From Cellvibrio sp. UBA7661 (lineage in GTDB: Bacteria > Pseudomonadota > Gammaproteobacteria > Pseudomonadales > Cellvibrionaceae): DNA of 64,000 nt. Position 1 is the stretch's first letter; each line of letters begins with the position of its first letter. The stretch lies in assembly GCA_002483365.1 (NCBI GenBank), contig DLHT01000009.1:16844-80843 (forward strand). Direction: 5' to 3'. Under the pieces are notes generated by a model. The model saw only the letters and a program-made list of their open reading frames with translations, was not told the origin of the DNA and ran no database searches. A program made the translations under genes and the position numbers. Below, piece by piece: positions 34,532-43,637 of the stretch.

Positions 34532-36181
34532 TTAAACAATTCCCAAAAACAATCTGTCTTTACTTGAGTGCAATAACTCTTCTACCGCTGTGCGCTGATT
34601 ATTTCCCTGCAACTTTTCCAGCAATTCTGCAAATTCCTGCACGCGCCTGTCGCTATAGGAATATTCCTCCTGATCGGCCAAGGTGTAATTCACAAACTGA
34701 CTTGTTTGTTTTTCCCTGCTGGCATCCTGCTCAATCCATATATTATTCACGCGGTCATTGGTCATGGATAAAACGCGGCTGGTGCTACCTTCTTCGTGTT
34801 CAGTGGTATAGGTGTAATTACCACCCAGATCGTCCAAATACGCTTTGGGGAAAAATTCAAAATGGCTATTGGACAACTCATAACGAGTCTCTTGTTTAAC
34901 CAGTAAGTTGTCACCATTTTGTTCTGTGCGGGTCTCCTGCTCCAGCGTTAACACCATTGCGGCGGCTTGTACATAAAAGCCAGGATTATGCAGTACAGGC
35001 GAACGAAAAGTGGCTTTAAAATCTGGCAGTCCGGAATCAAACGCGGCCAGTGCAGACTCTGCTTTCCCAATATCGGGATCTTGCTCCTTTTGCGTGGGGC
35101 CAACGGCAATAAACTCCGAAAATAACGATTCAAATGCATCCATCATAAAACGCTTGGAAGCATTGGGTGTATCGCTTTCATCTGCCGAACGGCTGATTAA
35201 ATCAATATATTGTTGCAGCAGCTCATGCTCCAGCGTGCTCTCTATAGCGAGTGTTTGCAGCTGGGTTTTGATATCCACTTCATAACCGCGCACATCTTCC
35301 GCAACCAAATGCTGGGTTTGTGCAACTTCATCTACAGTAAATTCATAGGTGTGTTCAACATAGGTGTCATTTTCAGGATCGGGGCGCTGCAAGGTGAGTT
35401 TGAAATAGTGGATAGTGTCTGTGTCTATATCCTTCAGGCCGCGCAATTCTGCTGTGTCGGTGCGAAAAAATTCATCGCCCATTTCACCCAATTTCGCAGC
35501 CAATTTTTCCAACGCATTTTGCTCTTGCTCAGACAATTCACCATCGACGGTAAAAGAGAATTCCAACTGTGCTGTTTCCCGGCCCGATGTATTACGGCTG
35601 AATTGGATCTGGATACTATCGCCTTCTTTGGTTTTTATGGTGAGGAAGACTGATTCCTCACGCGTGCCCGATATTTTGGAAAAATCCGGCTCGAATTTCT
35701 CAACCGCAGTATTGTAGGGAACATAAAATTTCCGCACTTCATTGCGATACTCAGTGGTCTCACGGCTTAGCGCACCCACTTTGCTGAGCAAATTACTCGG
35801 CGTAAAAATAATTTTTTTATCGCTGAGTTGATTGAACGATTGCATCAACGCTTGTGATGTCGCCGTTGCCGCAGGGCCAGTGGGGCTTTTATCGCGCAGC
35901 AGATGAACAATCACAGGCTCGACATAGGTTTGTGGAGGCTCAAATGTGCGCCCCAAGGTCACGATTGATGATGGTGTTGATGATGAGGGTATTGACGATG
36001 GCGCTGATGGAGATGGAACTGCCTGAGATGGAACTGCTGGAGGTGAAACTGCAGTAGGTGAAATTATCTGTGCAGTATTCGCTGGATGCCGGGCAGCCAG
36101 ACCAACAGCAGATTCACCGGTTGCTCCAGCAACGGTAGTGGGAACACTGTACATAAGACCAAGCGCAGGTGTGACTTCCAT
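34532..36181 (-). CDS. Large soluble protein of unknown function
   Basis: 549 residues from the ATG at 36181, chosen because GGAG stands 8 bases ahead; an ATG 24 codons upstream has none. No signal peptide or membrane segment is clear. Residues 35-75 are Ser/Pro/Ala-rich low complexity (for example PSPSAPSSIPSSSTPSS). The rest is acidic with many Glu, Asp, Thr and Gln. One segment, FTVDGELSEQEQNALEKLA followed by EMGDEFF, resembles a pattern in DUF5610-type proteins, but I cannot assign it with confidence. A second region (ETRYELSNSHFEFFPKAY) looks beta-rich. It is divergent from the lipid kinase gene. Function unknown. Confidence 0.75.
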   Translation of the reverse strand: MEVTPALGLMYSVPTTVAGATGESAVGLAARHPANTAQIISPTAVSPPAVPSQAVPSPSAPSSIPSSSTPSSIVTLGRTFEPPQTYVEPVIVHLLRDKSPTGPAATATSQALMQSFNQLSDKKIIFTPSNLLSKVGALSRETTEYRNEVRKFYVPYNTAVEKFEPDFSKISGTREESVFLTIKTKEGDSIQIQFSRNTSGRETAQLEFSFTVDGELSEQEQNALEKLAAKLGEMGDEFFRTDTAELRGLKDIDTDTIHYFKLTLQRPDPENDTYVEHTYEFTVDEVAQTQHLVAEDVRGYEVDIKTQLQTLAIESTLEHELLQQYIDLISRSADESDTPNASKRFMMDAFESLFSEFIAVGPTQKEQDPDIGKAESALAAFDSGLPDFKATFRSPVLHNPGFYVQAAAMVLTLEQETRTEQNGDNLLVKQETRYELSNSHFEFFPKAYLDDLGGNYTYTTEHEEGSTSRVLSMTNDRVNNIWIEQDASREKQTSQFVNYTLADQEEYSYSDRRVQEFAELLEKLQGNNQRTAVEELLHSSKDRLFLGIV

Positions 36182-36425
36182 AAAATAGACTCCATCGATT
36201 TCCTTTTGATTATCGGCAAGCAAGGCAAAACCTTTAATTGCATTGGCACCCATCGAATGGCAGATTACTTGCTTGATAACATCCAGTCCGGTTATTGAGC
36301 CTGAGCAACTGTTCTTTTATACGCAAATCAGACACAAACCAGAAATAAATCGGGAACCGTTTACAAACGATTATGTAAAAAACAACCGGCTTAAACGACA
36401 TCGATTCATACAAGGATATTTCGCT

Positions 36426-37328
36426 GTGGATTCACCCGTAACACCACACCATACAACAGCACTGCTGATTTTGAATTCCAATAGCCGCAGCGGCGATACT
36501 GCCGATATCGCAGACGGTTTGGGGCTACTGGCCAATAATGGGATACAGGTTATCCAGAAAAAAACATCCAGTGCGCAGCAGACTGTCCAGCACATCGAAG
36601 ATCACGCGCAGCAGATCCAGCTGGTTATTCTGGGCGGTGGGGATGGCACCATCAGCAGCGCTGCAGCAAGTTTATATAAACATCAGCTCCCCTTTGCCAT
36701 ATTGCCACTGGGCACTGCAAATGATCTTGCTCGCTCGTTGAATATTCCCGCCACTTTATCGGGTGCGTTCCAGGTTATTGTGGATAACCACAGAAGCAGA
36801 ATTAATTTAGGCGTGATCAATAATCATTATTTTTTTAATGTTGCGCATATCGGACTGGGCGTTAAGGTGACAAGTGAATTAACGCCGCAAGTGAAAAAAA
36901 CCTGGGGGGTATTCAGTTATCTGAAAGCAGCCTTTGCGGCGTTTAAAAAAAGCCGCCCGTTTCGTGTCGCTCTTCACGTGGATGGAAAAACGCACTATTT
37001 ACATTCCATCCAAATCGCAGTCGGCAATGGCCGTTATTACGGAGGCGGCAATGTAGTTGATGAAAAATCCGAAATTGATGACGGCACACTCTGCCTGTAC
37101 AGCCTTCCACCCTCTACTTTATGGAAATTGCTGAGCTATACGTTTTTTCTGCGCTACGGAAAACACCATTACATGCAGGAAACCTTTACCGTTTCAGGGC
37201 AGCACATTGAAATAACCACCCGCAAACCCAAAGATATTATTGCCGATGGAGAACTCATCGCTAAAACACCTGCTGTATTTAAGGTTATTCCACAGGCACT
37301 GGAAGTCATCAGGCCATCACCCGATTGA
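36426..37328 (+). CDS. Diacylglycerol/lipid kinase (YegS-like)
   Basis: 300 residues from a GTG at 36426, chosen because AAGGA lies 9 bases before and the DAGK fold begins at once (TTALLILNSNSRSGDTADIA). The catalytic-domain motif GGGDGTISSAAASL (nucleotide binding) and PLGTANDLARSLN are clear, as is NVAHIGLGVKVTSEL. The C-terminal half (IQIAVGNGRYYGGGNVVDEK, DDGTLCLYSL, IIADGEL) is the YegS beta-sandwich. The family phosphorylates diacylglycerol, phosphatidylglycerol or sphingoid lipids; the substrate is not certain. The next gene starts 51 bases on. Confidence 0.93.
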   Translation: MDSPVTPHHTTALLILNSNSRSGDTADIADGLGLLANNGIQVIQKKTSSAQQTVQHIEDHAQQIQLVILGGGDGTISSAAASLYKHQLPFAILPLGTANDLARSLNIPATLSGAFQVIVDNHRSRINLGVINNHYFFNVAHIGLGVKVTSELTPQVKKTWGVFSYLKAAFAAFKKSRPFRVALHVDGKTHYLHSIQIAVGNGRYYGGGNVVDEKSEIDDGTLCLYSLPPSTLWKLLSYTFFLRYGKHHYMQETFTVSGQHIEITTRKPKDIIADGELIAKTPAVFKVIPQALEVIRPSPD

Positions 37329-37379
37329 TACATGGCATTCATGACAAGCCACATCATGACAGGACATCAGGAGCAGACC

Positions 37380-37823
37380 ATGTTTTATATTCTTTCAGAC
37401 ACTGAAGTTGCACTTAATGAATTGTTAGTCGCTTGTCGCGCAAGCATCGACCATTATGAAGCGGCATGCGAGTTGATTGGTGATGAAGATAAAATCACGT
37501 TGTTTCGCAGCATTACCAACCAACGCACCGACTTAAGCGAACAATTGGCTGCCGCTATCCGCGAACTGGGGGATCTTCCTGCTGCGCCCGATCCTGACAA
37601 AGAAACCAGTGAGATGCTCATCGAACATTTGGGGGCATCGCTTTCGGAAAATGACGCAGACTATATTATGTCGCAACGCATAAAAGCGGAGGAGCAACTT
37701 CAATCACTGGTGGATAAAGCCAGGGAAATGGAACGCGAATTATCCGAGGGGCATCGCGCCTTGTTAATCGATTTATCAAAACATATTGATGAAACCATCA
37801 AGGCGCTTTTGCTTAATCAATAG
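37380..37823 (+). CDS. Helical-bundle protein of the DUF2383 (PA2169) type
   Basis: 147 residues from the ATG at 37380 (AGGAG 6 bases ahead). It is predicted all-helical, in the ferritin-like four-helix bundle style of DUF2383/PA2169 proteins: LNELLVACRASIDHYEAACE, SITNQRTDLSEQLAAAIREL, and two further helices. Acidic and His residues could bind metal but no full di-iron site was recognised. It probably belongs to one transcript with the lipid kinase. Relatives are often stress-related; function here is unknown. Confidence 0.72.
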   Translation: MFYILSDTEVALNELLVACRASIDHYEAACELIGDEDKITLFRSITNQRTDLSEQLAAAIRELGDLPAAPDPDKETSEMLIEHLGASLSENDADYIMSQRIKAEEQLQSLVDKAREMERELSEGHRALLIDLSKHIDETIKALLLNQ

Positions 37824-37849
37824 CATACAGAATCAAGAACGGGGCGACA

Positions 37850-38470
37850 TTACCCCTTAAAACCCTTACCCACCACATACACTTCGCGCGAACGCGGGCG
37901 CGAGGCATCGGGCTTGCGAATCACCACTTTATCGAATGACGTGCGCACGTCTTTCACGTAATCATCGTAACCTTCGCCGTGAAAAACTTTTGCGACAAAA
38001 TCGCCCTTGGGTTTTAACACGCTGCGCGCCATATCCAGCGCCAGCTCAACCAAATACATAGAAGACGCCTGATCCACCGCATCCACACCGCTGATATTGG
38101 GCGCCATGTCAGAAATCACCACATCCGCGCGGTTGCCGCCGAGCTTTTCCATAATCTGGTTAAACACCGCTTCTTCGGTGAAATCGCCCTGAATAAAATC
38201 CACGTGCTCCAGCGAATCCATCGGCAAAATATCGGACGCAATTACCCTGCCCTTCACACCCACCAAACGCCCCGCAATTTGCGACCAGCTACCCGGCGCC
38301 GACCCCAAATCCACCACCATCATGCCGGGGCGAATCAGTTTGTCTTTTTCATTTAATTCGATGAGTTTGTAAGCCGCGCGCGCGCGATAGCCATCCACCT
38401 GGGCTTTTTTCACATAGGGATCGTTGACGTGTTCTTCCAACCAACGGTTACTGCTTTTGGATCTAGCCAT
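37850..38470 (-). CDS. rlmE: 23S rRNA (uridine-2552-2'-O)-methyltransferase RlmE
   Basis: 206 residues, the size of E. coli RlmE (RrmJ/FtsJ), which methylates U2552 of the 50S A-loop late in assembly. The SAM-binding motif VVDLGSAPGSWSQIA and the catalytic tetrad K35, D121 (VISDMAPN), K161 (FVAKVFHG) and E196 (SREVY) are intact. In many proteobacteria rlmE sits directly before ftsH; here it is next to a toxin-antitoxin pair and no ftsH is in the window. It converges with the DUF2383 gene. Confidence 0.97.
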   Translation of the reverse strand: MARSKSSNRWLEEHVNDPYVKKAQVDGYRARAAYKLIELNEKDKLIRPGMMVVDLGSAPGSWSQIAGRLVGVKGRVIASDILPMDSLEHVDFIQGDFTEEAVFNQIMEKLGGNRADVVISDMAPNISGVDAVDQASSMYLVELALDMARSVLKPKGDFVAKVFHGEGYDDYVKDVRTSFDKVVIRKPDASRPRSREVYVVGKGFKG

Positions 38471-38548
38471 ATTAAAACCAGGGTTTCACTTTTATGAGGC
38501 GTTTAAAACATTCTGTGCCGTATCGCATGCAGATATACATCACATCCG

Positions 38549-38788
38549 TTAGGGCAACTTATCTTCAGCAGCAGGTTCAGTGGCAGGTATTTTGTCCATC
38601 GCACTTAAAAATGCTTGCTCGCTACCATTGGCCGCACGCTTTTTTAAATATTCTTCAGTGAGATAGGCCGCCATTTTTTCGGCAATCGCCGATGCCGCAA
38701 ACTGATTAATCGATATGCCATCTTTTTTGGCGAGCAATTTAATTTGCTCGTGAACAGAATCAGGCAAACGCAAACTCAGCGTACTCAT
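38549..38788 (-). CDS. Ribbon-helix-helix antitoxin
   Basis: A 79-residue protein with an N-terminal ribbon-helix-helix DNA-binding motif (STLSLRLPDSVHEQIKLLA, then ISINQFAASAIAEKM) and a charged, flexible C-terminus that would wrap the toxin. Its ATG overlaps the toxin stop (38785-38788). It is the second gene of the pair, the reverse of the usual antitoxin-first order. Confidence 0.88.
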   Translation of the reverse strand: MSTLSLRLPDSVHEQIKLLAKKDGISINQFAASAIAEKMAAYLTEEYLKKRAANGSEQAFLSAMDKIPATEPAAEDKLP

Positions 38789-39210
38789 ATCAACCTCTGC
38801 TCGTGTAAAAATTCTTGGGGAGTAACCACTTTAATGCCAAACTGTTTTTCAACATCAGCAAAGTCACGCAGATTAAACGTCACCAGATATTGGCTCTGCG
38901 ACGCTACTGCAGCTTCCAATACCAAATCATCTTTTGGGTCCTTCAGAAACGGGCGCCATAGAAAGAAAATTTCGTGGATGCTGGCGCGGCTCAACACGTA
39001 GTTCAATACCGCGTCGATCTCATCCGTCGATAGATGTGGCAACAATTCAGGCCGTTTTAATACCGACTCATACCCCACAAACAGGGGTACGGATAAACAG
39101 GGGTTATAACTAGCGGATGGCAGCGCCATCAGCAACTTAAAGGACGCACCCAAGCGGGACTTGAGGGCAGCAACCAATACATTGGTATCTATCACAATTG
39201 ATGGAATCAT
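38785..39210 (-). CDS. PIN-domain toxin (COG1569-type)
   Basis: 141 residues from the ATG at 39210, chosen because the PIN fold starts directly (MIPSIVIDTNVLVAALKSRL). Acidic residues expected to bind Mg2+ are D8 (VIDTN), the Glu of GYESVLKRPELL, and the Asp pair of PKDDLVLEAA; NLRDF is the usual last motif. PIN toxins of this type are ribonucleases held in check by a ribbon-helix-helix partner, encoded next. The predicted promoter leaves almost no 5' leader. Confidence 0.9.
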   Translation of the reverse strand: MIPSIVIDTNVLVAALKSRLGASFKLLMALPSASYNPCLSVPLFVGYESVLKRPELLPHLSTDEIDAVLNYVLSRASIHEIFFLWRPFLKDPKDDLVLEAAVASQSQYLVTFNLRDFADVEKQFGIKVVTPQEFLHEQRLI

Positions 39211-39212
39211 AT

Positions 39213-39234
39213 TTGGTATTATAGGTAATACCAA
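39213..39234 (-). promoter_or_regulatory. Autoregulatory operator and -10 box of the toxin-antitoxin operon
   Basis: TTGGTATTA-TAGG-TAATACCAA is a perfect 9-4-9 palindrome ending 3 bases before the toxin ATG. On the minus strand it contains TATAAT, whose transcript would start at or next to the ATG. A weak -35 (TTGCAT) lies 16 bases further up. A ribbon-helix-helix antitoxin would bind such a site and block its own promoter. Confidence 0.82.
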
Positions 39235-39261
39235 AATTTATGCAATCAGATTTCCGGCCAA

Positions 39262-39287
39262 CAAAAAAGGGAGCCGAAGCTCCCTTG
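39262..39287 (-). terminator. Terminator of the phytase-like lipoprotein gene
   Basis: On the minus strand AAGGGAGC-TTCG-GCTCCCTT is followed by TTTT: a strong hairpin with a stable UUCG tetraloop and U-run. It shields the toxin-antitoxin promoter from read-through. Confidence 0.92.
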
Positions 39288-39307
39288 AAGTAACGCAGAG
39301 ACGTTAA

Positions 39308-41800
39308 TTAAAACAAGCGCCCCAGATTAATCAGTTGGGTTTCACCGCTGTGATCATTCACACCGTCATTATCAGTAACGATATACACATCCCCCTTCAG
39401 TGTTACGGCTGTGCCTTCCACTTTTTCCAACAGGGTGCCTGTGGTTGAACCCAACACGGGCTTGATATCTTTGATCAAGGTTTTGGTGATCACATCACCA
39501 TCATTTACTGCTTGCAGATTGATTTTGTACAAACGCTTGATGGATGCATCCAGGCCACCACGGTTATCGCGTTCCAGGACCATAAATTCACCATTGCCAA
39601 GCGATGTAATTTCCGACAACCCCACCCAACCACCGGCATATTGCGAGCTGTACGCATCCAATGGGTAATACACAAATCTCCAGGTTTTGGTAGCCAGATC
39701 ATAAATACCAATACGCGGATTAGTCTCACCCGCCCACGCACGCTGGAACGCGAGATACAAACTGTTGTTGTATTCCGCAATACCTTCGTAACCATTATTG
39801 ATTTGCAACGCATTCACTGCTGCAGGTAAATGAATTACTGATTCAATCACGCCGTTGTTATCGGTTTTAAAAATTAAATTCATAGAGACTGCGCTTGCAG
39901 CAGCACCTGAACCTTCGGATGCAATCCAGAAACCGCCATCAGCCGCTTTTGCCAAACCTTCCGGATCGATATTCACTGATTTGTCAGCATTGATCATCGC
40001 CGCTAATTCAGCATTGGTCACGCTCGCCAAATGTGCGTTCACACCGGAATTGGCAAACACATTGTTGGTGTCCATGATTTTAGTTTCGCCCACAATCAGT
40101 GCTGGCTTGCTGCTCACATCCAAAGTGAAAATTCTGTTCTGGCCAAAGAAGCTGTCTTCAATTGAATAGAGAATATCGGGGTTATTGGTATCGCTGGCGA
40201 GTGCAGAGAGTGCGCTCCAGGGAATCGGGTTGCCATCGGGGCGATTAACCGATTGAACGGTAGGATATTGCTGCGTTTTCACGTTGTAGTTGTAAATATT
40301 CAAACCGGCGCGGATAGCTGCGCTGCGAATATCGCTCTCCGATGCAACTACAAATAAATTGCGCGATGGAATCGCCAAACCACCTTCTGGTGCGGCACTG
40401 GCGGGCAATACTTGTTTGAATACTGGCTTGGTCGGATCGGCAACATCGTAAACAAAAATCACACTGGAACGCTCGGAATTCACAAACAAATAACGGTCGC
40501 CACCGAACACACCCATTTCAATATTTTCTGGCTCATTGCCTTTGGCATCGGAGCGACGGTCCTGATAATGGCCAAAGCGAATTGCCATATCATCCAGCGA
40601 TGAACCTGAATCCCAAACGACTTGCCCCTGCTTATTAAACACCGTAAAACCACGGCTGCCGCCATTCAAATCGCCTTCGTTTGCGGTGGCAAAATAATCG
40701 TTGTTAATCCAGGTTACGCCATCGGGCTCGCGCAGTTGTGCATTTTTTATTTCGACAGGTTTAATCACTGCGGGGCGATTATCGGTGAGGTCAACATTCA
40801 CCATATCCACTGCGCCAGCGGTGAAATGATTTGCTACCGTAGCCGTCGCCAAATCAACCAACGCAATATGGTTATTTTCTTGCAAGGTTACTACAGCAAT
40901 ATTATCGGTATTGATATCGACAAATTCCGGCTCCGGATCTGCCGCATACAATGTCGCAATGCCGGTCAAGTTAACATCGCGTGTTGTCCAATTAGCAGGT
41001 GTAGCCGCCGTCAAATCAACCACCACCAATTTTCCTGCTGGCAATTGTGGCGGAAGGCCATCGTTCAAATCTTCATCGCGTTGGTTTTCAATCACAATAG
41101 CAGCGTATTTTCCATCAGGACTGATTGCGACTGAGTCCGGCTGCCCACCAATGCTGCGTCTATGCACAATAGTTTGGGTTGCAATATCGACAACAACAAA
41201 ATCGCCAGAGGCATTAATAAAATCAGCAGAAGTATCTACCGCAATCAACGCATAACTACCTTTAACAGCAATCGACGTGGGCTCACCACCCATTGCCAAC
41301 ACACCCTTGGCTTGCGGCGACGCAGGGTTGGAAATATTGGTAAAACCGATTTGCTCTTTAAGTGCATCGGTATAAATCAATGTCATTCCATCGGTGCTGG
41401 CCGCAACAATTTCTGCAGCGGTTTCATCATTGGTGTTGCAACTTGCATTGACTTGCATACACGCAGGAAAGGTAGCAATGCGGTTAAAATTCATCTGTGC
41501 ATTCACAGTTGTCTTATCGCACTGATAGGTAGTTTGCGTTACTTCACTCGCTTGCAAACTATTGTCATTATTTGCATCAACACCGCTTTCAATTTTCACG
41601 CCGCCTTTAAAGCACTGGCTGTTACCCGCCACCAGCAGGGTTTGGTTAATCAGGCTTTTTGCACCGTTGCTACCATTAGCCCCATTACTGCCATTGGTTC
41701 CGTTAGTGCCGTTTTTGCCATCATCGCCACCACAGCCAACCATCAAGGCAGGCAAGCTGACAATAACGGCCAGTGAGATTATTTTTTTTGCAAATTGCAT
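39308..41800 (-). CDS. Lipoprotein with collagen-like linker and esterase/phytase-like propeller
   Basis: 830 residues from the ATG at 41800 (AGGA ahead). The lipobox ends VGC, so it should be lipid-anchored. Next comes a short collagen-like Gly-x-x run (GKNGTNGTNGSNGANGSNG), then a DUF7151-like segment rich in Cys and Asp/Asn (GGVKIESGVDANNDNSLQAS). Residues 110-500 resemble a beta-propeller of the choice-of-anchor/LVIVD type (SVAISPDGKYAAIVIENQ, EPENIEMGVFGGDRYLFVNS). Residues about 505-830 match the esterase-like activity of phytase domain (NIDPEGLAKAADGGFWIASE, YEGIAEYNNSLYLAFQ, KVEGTAVTLKGDVYIVTDND). It may release phosphate from organic phosphates at the cell surface; this is inference. 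Confidence 0.87.
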   Translation of the reverse strand: MQFAKKIISLAVIVSLPALMVGCGGDDGKNGTNGTNGSNGANGSNGAKSLINQTLLVAGNSQCFKGGVKIESGVDANNDNSLQASEVTQTTYQCDKTTVNAQMNFNRIATFPACMQVNASCNTNDETAAEIVAASTDGMTLIYTDALKEQIGFTNISNPASPQAKGVLAMGGEPTSIAVKGSYALIAVDTSADFINASGDFVVVDIATQTIVHRRSIGGQPDSVAISPDGKYAAIVIENQRDEDLNDGLPPQLPAGKLVVVDLTAATPANWTTRDVNLTGIATLYAADPEPEFVDINTDNIAVVTLQENNHIALVDLATATVANHFTAGAVDMVNVDLTDNRPAVIKPVEIKNAQLREPDGVTWINNDYFATANEGDLNGGSRGFTVFNKQGQVVWDSGSSLDDMAIRFGHYQDRRSDAKGNEPENIEMGVFGGDRYLFVNSERSSVIFVYDVADPTKPVFKQVLPASAAPEGGLAIPSRNLFVVASESDIRSAAIRAGLNIYNYNVKTQQYPTVQSVNRPDGNPIPWSALSALASDTNNPDILYSIEDSFFGQNRIFTLDVSSKPALIVGETKIMDTNNVFANSGVNAHLASVTNAELAAMINADKSVNIDPEGLAKAADGGFWIASEGSGAAASAVSMNLIFKTDNNGVIESVIHLPAAVNALQINNGYEGIAEYNNSLYLAFQRAWAGETNPRIGIYDLATKTWRFVYYPLDAYSSQYAGGWVGLSEITSLGNGEFMVLERDNRGGLDASIKRLYKINLQAVNDGDVITKTLIKDIKPVLGSTTGTLLEKVEGTAVTLKGDVYIVTDNDGVNDHSGETQLINLGRLF

Positions 41801-42012
41801 GGACTGATCCTTTAAAGTTGAATAAGAAGACAATCAGCCCGCAAGAATGGTTATGACGTGTGAACAATTAATTGCAAATTCATGAAGCTTTGGTGACAAA
41901 AAGTGCAACTCAACCGGTGCGTTCATCTGGTAGCCGTGCACCAAGCCGCGTAAAATGCCCCTTTTTCCAGTCTTTCATCCTTTTGCCGGAAAGTTACCGG
42001 CCAGGAGCCATC

Positions 42013-43632
42013 ATGATCCGTATTACCGAACTGCAACTGCCGCTCGATCACCCCGCTGAAGCACTGCGCGCGGCTATCGTCAAACGCCTGAAAATCAAAG
42101 ATACCGATTTACTGGATTTCACCGTATTTAAACGCAGCTACGATGCGCGCAAAAAAAACAGCGAAATCACTTTTGTTTATATCATCGACTTGCAAGCGAA
42201 TAACGAGGAAAAAATTCTCAGCCGTTTTGCCGATGATAAAAATATTCGCCCTGCACCAGACACCAACTATTATCCCGTTGCACAAGCGCCCGCCGATTTA
42301 ACCGAGCGACCACTCGTGATAGGTTTTGGCCCCTGCGGTTTATTCGCCGCACTGACCCTCGCGCAAATGGGTTTTAAACCGATTGTGTTGGAACGCGGTA
42401 AAGATGTACGCAAACGCACCAAAGACACCTGGGCACTCTGGCGCAATAAAGTATTAACACCGGAATCCAACGTGCAATTTGGTGAGGGCGGCGCCGGTTT
42501 GTTTTCTGATGGCAAGCTCTACAGCCAAATCAAAGATCCAAAATTCTACGGCCGTAAAGTGATGCACGAATTTGTGCGCGCCGGTGCGCCGGAAGAAATT
42601 ATGTATGTGAGCAAACCGCACATAGGTACTTTCCGTTTAACCGGTGTTGTCGCCGCGATGCGCGAAGAAATAAAAAGTCTCGGCGGTGAAGTGCGTTTTG
42701 AAAGTAAAGTCACTGACTTTATTATCGAGAATGGTCGCATTGAAGGCGTTACTCTAGCCGACGGTGAAACACTGCGCAGCCGCTATGTGGTGCTTGCACT
42801 CGGCCACAGCTCGCGCGATACCTTTCGTAAATTACATGAGCGCGGCGTTTATGTGGAGGCAAAACCTTTTGCCGTAGGTTTCCGCATTGAACATCCGCAA
42901 TCACTGATCGACCATGCTCGCCTCGGCAAATACGCCGGTCACCCTGAACTCGGCGCAGCCGATTACAAAGTGGTGTATCACGCAAAAAATGGCCGCGCGG
43001 TTTACAGTTTTTGTATGTGCCCGGGCGGAACTGTTGTGGCAGCAACATCGGAACCCAATCGTGTTGTGACCAACGGCATGAGCCAATACTCGCGCAATGA
43101 GCGCAATGCCAACTCGGGGATTGTGGTGGGTATCGAACCAGAAAAAGATTTCCCCGGCGGCCCGCTCGCAGGTGTCGAACTGCAGGAAAAATTGGAATCG
43201 CGCGCATTTGAATTGGGCGGACATGATTACTGCGCACCGGGGCAATTAGTGGGCGATTTTATTCGCGGCAAACCATCCAGCGAATTCGGTGAAGTGGAAC
43301 CCTCTTACAAACCCGGCGTAAAACTGGGCGATTTAGCACCGTCCCTGCCCGATTATGTGATTGATGCGATTCGTGAAGCGCTGCCAGAATTTGGCAAACA
43401 AATTCGCGGTTTTGATCGCGATGATGCCGTCTTAACCGGTATTGAAACTCGCACCTCATCCCCAGTGCGCATCACCCGAGATCACGAATCGCTGCAAAGT
43501 TTGAATACCCGCGGGTTGTATCCTGCCGGTGAAGGCGCAGGTTATGCGGGGGGAATTTTATCGGCGGGTGTGGATGGTATTAAAGTCGCTGAAGCCGTTG
43601 CTAAAGCCATGCTCGCTGATCTGCAAGGTTAA
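42013..43632 (+). CDS. FAD-dependent dehydrogenase (COG2509)
   Basis: 539 residues from the ATG at 42013 (AGGAG 5 bases ahead), not an upstream in-frame start. Residues 1-90 are the basic N-terminal domain typical of the family (KRLKIKDTDLLDFTVFKRSY). The FAD-binding Rossmann motif is VIGFGPCGLFAALTLAQMGF, followed by FGEGGAGLFSDGKL. Late motifs include VYSFCMCPGGTVVAATSEPN and AGEGAGYAGGILSAGVDGIK. It is a widespread but uncharacterised oxidoreductase. It is 5 bases ahead of a SpoU methyltransferase gene, so the two form an operon and may both act on RNA or translation. Confidence 0.93.
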   Translation: MIRITELQLPLDHPAEALRAAIVKRLKIKDTDLLDFTVFKRSYDARKKNSEITFVYIIDLQANNEEKILSRFADDKNIRPAPDTNYYPVAQAPADLTERPLVIGFGPCGLFAALTLAQMGFKPIVLERGKDVRKRTKDTWALWRNKVLTPESNVQFGEGGAGLFSDGKLYSQIKDPKFYGRKVMHEFVRAGAPEEIMYVSKPHIGTFRLTGVVAAMREEIKSLGGEVRFESKVTDFIIENGRIEGVTLADGETLRSRYVVLALGHSSRDTFRKLHERGVYVEAKPFAVGFRIEHPQSLIDHARLGKYAGHPELGAADYKVVYHAKNGRAVYSFCMCPGGTVVAATSEPNRVVTNGMSQYSRNERNANSGIVVGIEPEKDFPGGPLAGVELQEKLESRAFELGGHDYCAPGQLVGDFIRGKPSSEFGEVEPSYKPGVKLGDLAPSLPDYVIDAIREALPEFGKQIRGFDRDDAVLTGIETRTSSPVRITRDHESLQSLNTRGLYPAGEGAGYAGGILSAGVDGIKVAEAVAKAMLADLQG

Positions 43633-43637
43633 TCGCC

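Noticed and set aside
36243..36425. N-terminal extension of the lipid kinase to an upstream ATG
   Set aside because: The first 61 residues show no family similarity and overlap the divergent gene start; the GTG at 36426 has a good ribosome-binding site.
40622..41776. Two long open frames (170 and 204 codons) opposite the phytase-like gene
   Set aside because: They are antisense shadows of a conserved lipoprotein gene, lack a ribosome-binding site and have no recognisable domain.
42749..43237. 162-codon frame opposite the FAD protein gene
   Set aside because: Antisense to a well-conserved enzyme and rich in improbable Arg/His/Cys runs.
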